Shown here piece by piece: positions 1 through 5,628 of a stretch of 7,616 nt of DNA. The position numbers and the translations under genes were made by a program. The DNA lies in assembly GCA_003511885.1 (NCBI GenBank), contig DOIX01000310.1:33731-41346 (forward strand), in the 5' to 3' direction. The notes beneath the pieces were generated by a model. The model was not told the origin of the DNA, ran no database searches, and was given only the letters and a program-made list of their open reading frames with translations. Origin of the DNA: Cyanobacteria bacterium UBA11153 (GTDB taxonomy: Bacteria; Cyanobacteriota; Cyanobacteriia; Cyanobacteriales; Coleofasciculaceae). Each line of letters opens with the position of its first letter. Within the stretch, counting starts at the first letter, position 1.

Positions 1-4
1 TAAG

Positions 5-17
5 AGCGGGAACCGCT
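5..17. other. Short perfect hairpin next to the tandem array
   Basis: AGCGG (5-9) and CCGCT (13-17) pair across a GAA loop, just before the first 141-bp repeat. No T-run follows on either strand, so it is not a classical terminator. It may be the end of a gene or element lying outside the window. Confidence 0.35.
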
Positions 18-19
18 GT

Positions 20-420
20 ATTGGGAAAACCAGAGTTTGTATACGCAAATGCTTCACCCAGCCCACCACAAGCGAAGCGAAGGGTATGGATACAAGATTT
101 TCCGTTTCAGTCAAATGTTATCGTTTTAAATGTAGGGGTGAAGTATTTGCGCGATGATTTATTGGGAAAACCAGAGTTTGTATACGCCAATGCTTCACCC
201 AGCCCACCACAAGCGAAGCGAAGGGTATGGATACAAGATTTTCCGTTTGAGTCAAATGTTATCGTTTTAAATGTAGGGGTGAAGTATTTGCGCGATAATT
301 TATTGGGGAAAACCAGAGTTTGTATACGCCAATGCTTCACCCAGCCCACCACAAGCGAAGCGAAGGATATGGATACAAGATTTTCCGTTTTAGTCAAATC
401 TTATCGTCCATATCCTTCGC
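20..420. repeat. Tandem array of a 141-bp repeat, about 2.7 copies
   Basis: Copies begin with ATTGGG(G)AAAACC at 20, 161 and 302, exactly 141 bp apart. Copies 1 and 2 differ at only about three positions. Copy 3 has one extra G near its start and stops matching after about 400. Inside copies 1 and 2 a long dyad is visible: CGCAAATGCTTCACCC at 44-59 against GGGTGAAGTATTTGCG at 136-151, one G/T mismatch apart (185-200 and 277-292 in copy 2). In copy 3 the right arm is replaced by an inverted piece reading TCCATATCCTTCGCCCCTAC. The unit length is a multiple of three, so long frames stay open on both strands, but there is no ribosome binding site and copy 3 is frameshifted. I read this as non-coding repetitive DNA filling the spacer downstream of the adenosine kinase gene. 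Confidence 0.85.
360..420. repeat. Perfect 14-bp inverted repeat at the end of the array
   Basis: GCGAAGGATATGGA (360-373) is the exact reverse complement of TCCATATCCTTCGC (407-420), with a 33-nt loop. It lies 27 nt beyond the stop codon of the adenosine kinase gene and would form a hairpin at the 3' end of that transcript. No U-run follows, so a role as RNA 3' boundary is possible but unproven. Confidence 0.55.
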
Positions 421-446
421 CCCTACATTATTGAAATTATTGATGA

Positions 447-1442
447 TTAACTTGGCAACTGTGCCAACAGAGAACGAGTTTCTTCTATTTTCAACCGTGG
501 TCCAAAATTAGTCACCAACTTTCCAGCAGCTAGAGAACCTAACTCCCCTGCTTGCGCAAAACTCATCCCATTAGTCAATCCGTAAAGTACAGCACCAGCA
601 TACATATCTCCTGCCCCAACTGTGTCAATTGCCTGGACTGGAATTGAATCAATCTCAATAATTTTTTCTCCATCAAATATTACAGATCCTTTCGCTCCAC
701 GGGTAATTGCAAAACACTTAGTAAGCTGTTTAAGGTAGTCAGTTGCCACGATAATATCGTCAGTTTCTGCCATTTTTAATGCTTCAGTTTCATTCGCAAA
801 TAGAAAATCTACACCGGAACCAATTATTTCTAGCAAGCCATCTTTGAAGAACTTCACCATGTTAAAGTCGGATAGGGATAAGGATACTTTTCTACCCGCT
901 GCTTTGGCTATTTCTCTGGCTTTAATTGCTGCCGCTTTGCTGGCTGCACCTGTGACGAGATACCCTTCAATATAAGTATATTGGGAATTTGCGATCGCAT
1001 CCGCCACCAATTCCTTTTCTGAGAAGCTAGCGGAAATGCCCAGGAAGGTATTCATGGTACGATCTGCATCAGGAGTGACAAACACCAAACATTTACCAGT
1101 CACACCTGTTTCCAAGGGGTGTTGCTGTAAATTAGTATCCACACCAGCACGGAGCAAATCATCAAGGTAAAACTTTCCAGCTTCATCATCAGCTACTTTA
1201 CAAGAATAGAAAACTTTACCACCAAACTGACTGACTGCGATCGCGGTATTCGCTGCCGAGCCTCCTCCTGCACGCTTCATGGGGTGACTATCCAAGTGTT
1301 TCAGAATCTTATCTTGAGCTTCTTCTTCAATTAAAGTCATCACACCCTTATCAATTCCCATTTCTTGGAGTGTCTCGCCAGAAACTTCTAATTCGATATC
1401 TAACAGAGCATTCCCCATGCCGTATACGTCGTATTGTGTCAT
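447..1442 (-). CDS. Adenosine kinase (PfkB/ribokinase-family carbohydrate kinase)
   Basis: This 331-residue cytosolic kinase is predicted to phosphorylate adenosine to AMP with ATP, a purine salvage step. The PfkB-family marks are in order: an N-terminal YDVYGMGNALLDIE substrate-lid segment (4-17), the glycine-rich AGGGSAANTA motif (58-67), the NETE motif that helps place Mg and phosphate (N217, E220), TRGAKGS of the nucleotide site (247-253), and the C-terminal signature DTVGAGDMYAG (273-283) with D279 as expected catalytic base. Blocks such as YSCKVADDEAG, DRTMNTFLGIS and YIEGYLV fit the bacterial adenosine kinase branch better than fructokinase or ribokinase, though another sugar or nucleoside substrate cannot be excluded from sequence. 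The ATG is preceded by a weak GGGAAG about 6 nt upstream. It lies 68 bp behind rnhB on the same strand and is probably co-transcribed with it. Length is normal and no key residue is missing. Confidence 0.87.
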   Translation of the reverse strand: MTQYDVYGMGNALLDIELEVSGETLQEMGIDKGVMTLIEEEAQDKILKHLDSHPMKRAGGGSAANTAIAVSQFGGKVFYSCKVADDEAGKFYLDDLLRAGVDTNLQQHPLETGVTGKCLVFVTPDADRTMNTFLGISASFSEKELVADAIANSQYTYIEGYLVTGAASKAAAIKAREIAKAAGRKVSLSLSDFNMVKFFKDGLLEIIGSGVDFLFANETEALKMAETDDIIVATDYLKQLTKCFAITRGAKGSVIFDGEKIIEIDSIPVQAIDTVGAGDMYAGAVLYGLTNGMSFAQAGELGSLAAGKLVTNFGPRLKIEETRSLLAQLPS

Positions 1443-1484
1443 AAATCTTCCCGTTCAGTACAATTCCTCTTCATCTTAATAGTT

Positions 1485-1510
1485 AGCTGATAGTTTTTCA
1501 TTCATCAGCT
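1485..1510. other. Hairpin between rnhB and the adenosine kinase gene
   Basis: AGCTGAT (1485-1491) pairs with ATCAGCT (1504-1510) across 12 nt, directly adjoining the rnhB stop codon. In the minus (gene) direction no U-run follows, so it should not block transcription into the kinase gene. On the plus strand the stem is followed by TTATTTTTT, which would make a weak antisense-facing terminator. It may mark or stabilise an rnhB mRNA 3' end. Confidence 0.3.
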
Positions 1511-2134
1511 TTATTTTTTCTCCGTTAATCTAAAAGACAGACGGTGCATAGCTGAAGGGCCGTATTTTTGCAGCGCTAACCGATGTTTTTCGGTGCCGTA
1601 ACCTTTATTGGCTGCGAGATCGTAATTGGGATACTTAATTGCCCAACGATCTATTAAATCATCCCGCCATACTTTAGCCACAATACTAGCAGCGGCAATT
1701 TCCAGAGATCTCGCATCCCCTTTAACCATGAGTTTTTGAGGTATGGGTAAATCAATAATAGATTGTTTCCCATCAACCAAACAAATATCTGGCTTGATTT
1801 TTAGCTTAAGAACAGCCCGTTTCATTGCTAAAAGAGAAGCTTGTAAAATATTAATTTTGTCAATTTCTTCTCTAGTAGCATAACCAATTTTCCACTCTAA
1901 TGCTAACTCTTGAATTTGTTTAGCTAATTTAAGTCGTCGGTTGGAAGAGAGTTGCTTGCTATCTCTGACACCAGCTAGGGCAAGTTGTGGCAGAGTCGAT
2001 GGTGGCAAAATGACTGCTGCTGCTACAACTGGCCCAAATAAAGCCCCACGCCCAACTTCATCCACACCAGCCACCAATCCGCGATCGCCAGATATATCTG
2101 GTAATTCACAATAGTTGGATTGGTTATTTGTCAT
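1511..2134 (-). CDS. rnhB: Ribonuclease HII
   Basis: RNase HII cuts the RNA strand of RNA-DNA hybrids and nicks DNA 5' of single embedded ribonucleotides, so it acts in replication and ribonucleotide excision repair. The 207-residue protein has the family pattern: AGVDEVGRGALFGPVV at 22-37 with the acidic pair D25/E26, DSKQLS at 58-63, LVDGKQ with D121, KGD with D140, IAAASIVAKVWRD (146-158), NKGYGT (176-181) and HRLSF near the C-terminus. D25, E26, D121 and D140 are the expected metal-binding quartet, by spacing. The ATG at 2134 gives a normal N-terminus but has no Shine-Dalgarno sequence, and it lies inside a short tandem repeat, so the first 10 or so residues are uncertain. It sits 201 bp downstream of rne, an order common in cyanobacteria, and 68 bp before the adenosine kinase gene. 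Confidence 0.94.
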   Translation of the reverse strand: MTNNQSNYCELPDISGDRGLVAGVDEVGRGALFGPVVAAAVILPPSTLPQLALAGVRDSKQLSSNRRLKLAKQIQELALEWKIGYATREEIDKINILQASLLAMKRAVLKLKIKPDICLVDGKQSIIDLPIPQKLMVKGDARSLEIAAASIVAKVWRDDLIDRWAIKYPNYDLAANKGYGTEKHRLALQKYGPSAMHRLSFRLTEKK

Positions 2135-2145
2135 TGGTTATTTGT
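2119..2145. repeat. Two-copy 13-bp repeat across the rnhB start codon
   Basis: ATTGGTTATTTGT occurs at 2119-2131 and again at 2133-2145, a 14-bp period, followed by degenerate TTGTTGG and TTTTTGG. The rnhB ATG (2132-2134) falls at the junction, so the repeat supplies the first codons and occupies the place where a ribosome binding site would be. Confidence 0.75.
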
Positions 2146-2214
2146 TGTTGGTTTTTGGTTGAGTAAACTGCTACGCATTTAAAGCGAATGTTAAAGGTGG
2201 GTAAGTAGCTCTAA

Positions 2215-2255
2215 GCTAATTGTCAGTTTAGTCTTGACAATTAGCCAATTTTTTT
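2215..2255 (+). terminator. Perfect 11-bp hairpin with T7 tract, facing plus strand
   Basis: GCTAATTGTCA (2215-2225) and TGACAATTAGC (2235-2245) are exact reverse complements with a 9-nt loop, and a run of seven T follows at 2249-2255 on the plus strand. It has the form of an intrinsic terminator, but both flanking genes run on the minus strand and no plus-strand gene is visible upstream. Alternatives are an operator palindrome, a processing structure in the rne-rnhB RNA, or the end of an antisense transcript. TTGACA at 2234-2239 overlaps the right arm. Confidence 0.4.
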
Positions 2256-2267
2256 CTATGGAAACAA

Positions 2268-2312
2268 CCAATAACCAATAACCCAATCACCAATAACCCG
2301 ATCGCCCAATAA
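2268..2312. repeat. Short tandem repeat, CCAATAA-type heptamers
   Basis: Units CCAATAA, CCAATAA, CCCAATCA, CCAATAA, CCCGATCG and CCCAATAA follow each other without a gap. This is the degenerate heptanucleotide repeat type common in cyanobacterial spacers. It lies just downstream of the rne stop codon. It is partly the reverse complement of the repeat at the rnhB start (AATAACCAAT at 2270-2279 against ATTGGTTATT at 2119-2128 and 2133-2142), so the two ends of the spacer could pair. Confidence 0.8.
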
Positions 2313-2335
2313 CTAAAAACAAATTACCATCTGAT

Positions 2336-4423
2336 TCACTCATCACTATCTATAGCAGAAGAACGGCGGCGGCGGCGGCGAATGATGGGAGGATTGTTTT
2401 CTGAGTCATTTTCAACCATTTCTGCCGTTGGCTCTATCACTGATTGAGATTCATCAGATGCAACAGAGAATTCTGAATCTGTTTCTGGCGTTAGCGACGT
2501 AAAAAATTGTTCGCTCTCAGGATTGATGTCTGAATATTCTTCAGAATTTATCAAATCTACAGGTGTTTCTGTTGATACTTCGTTTGGTTTTCCTTCTCCA
2601 GGAAGTACGACTGAAAGAATTACGGATTTGGGGTTTTTGATATCTTCATCCAATCGAACCAAAGGAGAAATACCCATCAAAGCATAAACATCTTGTTCAT
2701 CAGGTGTCATCTCCACAGAAACCACCTTGGGCGGTTCTATTTCTTTAGGCGACTTGATAATTTGAGGTTTCAAATATCTTTCGCTAGAGTCTAAGATAGG
2801 GGATCGCGATCCTAGTCCTAATTCGTCGGCGATGCTATTACTCCTGGGGACTATGGTGCGTGGCGATAAAGATAATGGACTGATTGATGGGCTATCCATA
2901 TCTTCTCCTAAATCTGAATTAGGTTGAAGTATGGGATTGAGGCGGGAACCTATTTTGGGAATGGATTCTTCTTTGCCCAGAAGTTCGCCAGGTTGACGGC
3001 GGCGGCGGCGGCGAGTATTGACTCCCCCTCCTTCCCGATAATTGGGATGATACATCAGATCGAGATCTTCGGTATCGTTAAAGCCGGAGATATCAAAGGT
3101 GTCGGATAGATTTTGTGTCTGGGATTCCTTTAAATCCAATACTGGCGACGCTACTGGTTCAATTATCTCTCTGGCTGGTGGTTCCCATTCATCAGGAAGA
3201 TGTACGGTATGTCCCAAACCACCACAGGCACTACAAGTTTTACCAAATAACTCGTAAATATTTTGACCTTGACGTTTACGGGTTAATTCCACTAAGCCAA
3301 GTTCGGATAACTGAGCGATTTGGGGTCTAGCTTTGTCAGCTTTTAAGGCTTTATTGAAATGTTCTAGCACCTGTAATTGATCCCGGCGCGAATCCATATC
3401 AATGAAGTCAACTACGATGACACCAGCGATATTACGAAGGCGCAGTTGGCGGGCGATTTCCGTAGCAGCTTCGCAGTTAGTCCAGAGAACAGTCTCCCGC
3501 GCTGTTGCCGATCTTGTAAAGGAGCCGGAGTTAACATCAATGACAGTGAGGGCTTCGGTGGGCTGGATGATAATGTACCCACCAGAAGGTAAATCGACTC
3601 TGGGCTTGAGGGCTTCGCGAATGGCAGCATTGACTCGGAAGTAATCGAGAATAGAAATGCGATCCCGGTGATGATCGATTAAAACTCCTTCTGGTGGTTT
3701 ACCGCCACTCCAACCTAACAAATGCTGTTTCACTCGCTTCACTCCAGTATGGGAATCGACAACAATGCGATTCACCTCTGAAGAGTACATATCTCGCAGC
3801 ACCCGTTGAATAAAGTCATCATCGCGACTTAGTAATGAGGGCGCTCTTGTGGCACTTGCTTCCTGTTGAATAGCTTCCCATTGTTTTTGCAGGCTATCCA
3901 AATCTTCGATAATGGCTTCTTCTGCCCTCCCCTCAGCTTCGGTGCGCACTAACAATCCCATTCCCGGTGGTTTGATCAGAATTGCTAGCGCTCGCAGACG
4001 GTTTCGTTCGTTTTCATTCTTAATCCGTCGGGATAAATTAACACCTCGTCCATAAGGCATTAAGACTAAATATCGACCAGGTAAAGTAATATTTCCCGTC
4101 AGCCGAGGGCCTTTATTACCCGTCGGCTCTTTCATCACTTGGACTAATACTTTTTGCTGTGGTGTCAGTAGTTCGGTAATTGCACCCGCTCGACGTTTCA
4201 GCCGTAAGGGACCTAAATCTGTGACATGAATAAAGCCATTCCTTTCTGGATCTCCAATATTCACAAAAGCTGCATCAATTCCCGGCAATACGTTTTCGAC
4301 AACGCCGAGATAAATATCACTTACTTGGTGGGTTCCAGTGGCAACAACTAGTTCTTGAATTTGATCTTCCCAAAATACGGCGGCAAGCCGATGTTGCTCT
4401 GCAATAATAATTTGCTTTGGCAT
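2336..4423 (-). CDS. rne: Ribonuclease E (RNase E/G family), cyanobacterial type
   Basis: RNase E is the main single-strand-specific endoribonuclease of mRNA decay and RNA processing. The 695-residue protein shows an S1-type RNA-binding region (about 35-110), a 5'-sensor/RNase H-like part, and the DNase I-like catalytic core with D296 in IDVNSGSFTRS and D339 in VVDFIDMDSRRDQ. These match the E. coli pair D303/D346 in 43-residue spacing. CSAC (397-400) is the zinc link that joins protomers. From about 415 the chain is low-complexity, acidic and Ser/Pro-rich, so likely disordered. It carries two six-arginine tracts (471-476 and 682-687). The second lies in RRRRRRSSA (682-690), the nonapeptide reported to bind polynucleotide phosphorylase in cyanobacteria, pointing to a degradosome-like complex. 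The ATG has a good ribosome binding site, GAGGA 6 nt upstream. Length fits cyanobacterial RNase E. Confidence 0.96.
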   Translation of the reverse strand: MPKQIIIAEQHRLAAVFWEDQIQELVVATGTHQVSDIYLGVVENVLPGIDAAFVNIGDPERNGFIHVTDLGPLRLKRRAGAITELLTPQQKVLVQVMKEPTGNKGPRLTGNITLPGRYLVLMPYGRGVNLSRRIKNENERNRLRALAILIKPPGMGLLVRTEAEGRAEEAIIEDLDSLQKQWEAIQQEASATRAPSLLSRDDDFIQRVLRDMYSSEVNRIVVDSHTGVKRVKQHLLGWSGGKPPEGVLIDHHRDRISILDYFRVNAAIREALKPRVDLPSGGYIIIQPTEALTVIDVNSGSFTRSATARETVLWTNCEAATEIARQLRLRNIAGVIVVDFIDMDSRRDQLQVLEHFNKALKADKARPQIAQLSELGLVELTRKRQGQNIYELFGKTCSACGGLGHTVHLPDEWEPPAREIIEPVASPVLDLKESQTQNLSDTFDISGFNDTEDLDLMYHPNYREGGGVNTRRRRRRQPGELLGKEESIPKIGSRLNPILQPNSDLGEDMDSPSISPLSLSPRTIVPRSNSIADELGLGSRSPILDSSERYLKPQIIKSPKEIEPPKVVSVEMTPDEQDVYALMGISPLVRLDEDIKNPKSVILSVVLPGEGKPNEVSTETPVDLINSEEYSDINPESEQFFTSLTPETDSEFSVASDESQSVIEPTAEMVENDSENNPPIIRRRRRRSSAIDSDE

Positions 4424-4920
4424 TCAATTTCCTCAAAAATTGGCAGTACGCTTAGGTACTAAGGTTTTTGTTGATTTTCGATTTGAGATTGACCCAATAT
4501 TGAGATGAAGGATCGAGGATGGATTGTGCAGGATGAACGATTATAGCAAGGGATTAGGGGCTATCAGGCTAGGGGCTAGAGAAGAAAGATGTCCGATCGA
4601 TGGTTTCAGGAATTTAGAAGGTCTTAACCGCCCTGGCGGTTGCTATATCTCTGAAATTGATTTTCCGAATTAATGGATAGGCAAGTTGTTGCTTTGTCCC
4701 CAAAAATTGGTCAAAACGAATAAACGTATTCGCCGATCTCTGTAATTTTTTCTGTACCTCTTTCCCCTTCATCCTCCTATCTCAAAAGGCTAAAAACTTA
4801 GATTTTTCATCCTTTCTTTTTTTCTTTGTTCAAGATTCTGTTGAATACTTGTGTATCTGTTTCTAATCCTACATCTAACATGGACAATCTAACGTGTGTT
4901 TATCCCTCTTACTTTGGCTA
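4424..4920 (-). promoter_or_regulatory. Probable long 5' leader of rne with three small hairpins
   Basis: No intact gene is seen upstream of rne here. On the minus strand three compact hairpins precede the start codon: CGAATA/TATTCG with a 4-nt loop (4717-4732), AACCGCC/GGCGGTT with a 2-nt loop (4626-4641), and AGTAC/GTACT (4445-4460), which sits just upstream of the GAGGA ribosome binding site (about 4430-4434). Plus-strand 4741-4835 is strongly pyrimidine-rich, so the leader RNA would be purine-rich there. RNase E controls its own mRNA through the 5' leader in E. coli. A similar role here is inference, and no transcription start could be assigned. Confidence 0.4.
4555..4578. repeat. TAGGGGCTA short repeat, two copies
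   Basis: TAGGGGCTA occurs at 4555-4563 and 4570-4578. It is the reverse complement of the CCCCTAG heptamer found in tandem at the end of the cysteine desulfurase gene, so the same repeat family is present in opposite orientation on the two sides of the tnpB remnant. Confidence 0.6.
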
Positions 4921-5123
4921 CCTAATATAACTGTGTTAGCGAAAACTCTAGCTTTCTGGAAAAACTAAAGAGAATGGTTTGGTTAGCTCTAATTGACTCA
5001 AGGCAATTGATTCTAGCAACAGCCTTAGATCAATTTTTACCCGATGAAATTGGTAGCCAATGTCATGCCCCTTCACAAGAAGCAAGCGCTGGAGTCTGTA
5101 ACGCCTAAGTCAAAAGTCTGGAA

Positions 5124-5276
5124 GTGCGCATTAGTTACCCGCATGAGCATCTATTGCTAGTCTACGCGGGTGGAACCCAGCGGAACCTTGATGCGCAACT
5201 ATCTCTATATCGATCATTATAGCTGGTAAAAGTATAGTCATCTATGACATGACATGGGAGGCGTGAAGTCCCTCCC
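5124..5276 (-). ncRNA. Possible omega-RNA-like scaffold of the tnpB remnant
   Basis: In known IS200/IS605 elements the right end together with the end of tnpB is transcribed as the guide RNA (omega RNA) of TnpB. Here the corresponding region keeps strong structure. GGGAGG/CCTCCC (5256-5261 with 5271-5276) lies in the end of the coding remnant. An outer stem TGCGCAT/ATGCGCA (5125-5131 with 5191-5197) encloses ACCCGC/GCGGGT (5137-5142 with 5166-5171), which encloses AGCA/TGCT (5146-5149 with 5155-5158). A perfect TATAAT on the minus strand (5216-5221) precedes the nested stems. Expression and function are inference. Confidence 0.35.
5216..5221 (-). promoter_or_regulatory. Perfect TATAAT -10 element inside the IS remnant
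   Basis: The minus strand reads TATAAT here, which would start RNA near 5209, just before the nested stems of the right end and heading toward rne. No good -35 hexamer lies 16-18 nt upstream, so the call rests on the -10 alone. Confidence 0.3.
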
Positions 5277-5436
5277 CTTTCGCTTTTACTTTGAGCGGAT
5301 TAACCCGCCTGGGCTGAACTACGCAGCTCTCTATCCCATTGCTTAACGCTTTTAGGAGTGCTTTTTTCATTATATTGTAAGACCCATTCACATCAGCATT
5401 AATTAACAAACGGCTCTCTTTAGCCTTTCCTGGCAA
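5242..5436 (-). pseudogene. tnpB: C-terminal fragment of TnpB (IS200/IS605-family OrfB)
   Basis: The 64-codon frame contains LLINADVNGSYNIMKKA, the characteristic last RuvC motif of TnpB, with D15 of the fragment as expected catalytic Asp. It is followed by the typical SNGIES-VV-PRRV tail. TnpB is the RNA-guided nuclease of IS200/IS605-type elements and is normally about 350-450 residues, so only the extreme C-terminus survives. An in-frame TAG lies two codons before the frame's first (TTG) codon, and no upstream zinc-finger or other RuvC motifs could be found in any minus-strand frame. The fragment is therefore not a functional protein. It ends in TAG at 5242-5244 and runs directly into the structured right end. 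It lies between the cysteine desulfurase gene and rne, in the same direction as both. Confidence 0.75.
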
Positions 5437-5548
5437 TCCCTAGCAGGATTTTTCGTAATTATCTCACTCCTATTCGGAAATATCGGCTCAAACCCTTACA
5501 GTATCTAGGCTAGAGGAATTGAAAAATTAGACAATGAAACAGCCCTGG

Positions 5549-5566
5549 GGGGACAAGGGGGACAAG
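5549..5566. repeat. Tandem 9-mer GGGGACAAG, two copies
   Basis: GGGGACAAG at 5549-5557 and 5558-5566, followed by a partial unit GGAGAC. It is another low-complexity spacer repeat, downstream of the cysteine desulfurase gene. Confidence 0.65.
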
Positions 5567-5571
5567 GGAGA

Positions 5572-5601
5572 CTGGGAAGAAATTTTTTTGTCTTTCCCCA
5601 G
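5572..5601 (-). terminator. Possible 3'-end hairpin of the cysteine desulfurase transcript
   Basis: CTGGGAAGA (5572-5580) can pair with TCTTTCCCCAG (5591-5601) with a small bulge and a 10-nt T/A-rich loop. It is 18 nt beyond the stop codon in the direction of transcription. No U-run follows the stem, so it would not be a classical rho-independent terminator. Confidence 0.3.
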
Positions 5602-5628
5602 CCCCTAGCCCCTAGCCCCTAGCCCCTA
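5601..5628. repeat. Tandem heptamer GCCCCTA, four copies, overlapping a stop codon
   Basis: Four perfect GCCCCTA units run from 5601 to 5628. On the minus strand the repeat supplies the last codons (Arg-Gly) and the TAG stop (5619-5621) of the cysteine desulfurase gene. The unit contains TAG on that strand, so the repeat can cap a reading frame. Confidence 0.85.

Larger units (their letters stand above)
5107..5520 (-). mobile_element. Internally deleted IS200/IS605-type element (tnpB remnant with ends)
   Basis: Reading on the minus strand, 5520-5437 holds a possible left end with the palindrome TCTAG-G-CTAGA (5504-5514). Then comes the C-terminal coding part of tnpB (5436-5242), and then a palindrome-rich right end (5241 to about 5120). 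Most of tnpB, including everything N-terminal to the last RuvC motif, is missing, and no tnpA is present. IS200/IS605 elements have subterminal hairpins rather than terminal inverted repeats and make no target duplication, which fits. The exact ends are not determined, and the left end is inferred from position. The element cannot move by itself but might be mobilised by a related TnpA elsewhere. Confidence 0.55.

Noticed and set aside
20..420. CRISPR array.
   Set aside because: Units are 141 bp, contiguous and repeated along their whole length. There is no short repeat with unique spacers and no cas gene.
21..434. Open frame of 137 codons with a 47-residue internal repeat, and a second open frame on the opposite strand (107-397).
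   Set aside because: Both follow from a repeat length divisible by three. The plus frame starts at TTG without a ribosome binding site, copy 3 is shifted by one base, and nothing resembles a protein family.
2924..3644. Several plus-strand open frames of 60-80 codons opposite rne.
   Set aside because: They are shadows of the strongly supported rne reading frame and lack start signals and recognisable sequence.
4424..5618. tRNA or other standard RNA gene in the large spacer.
   Set aside because: I saw no T-loop consensus or cloverleaf-like arrangement on either strand by eye.
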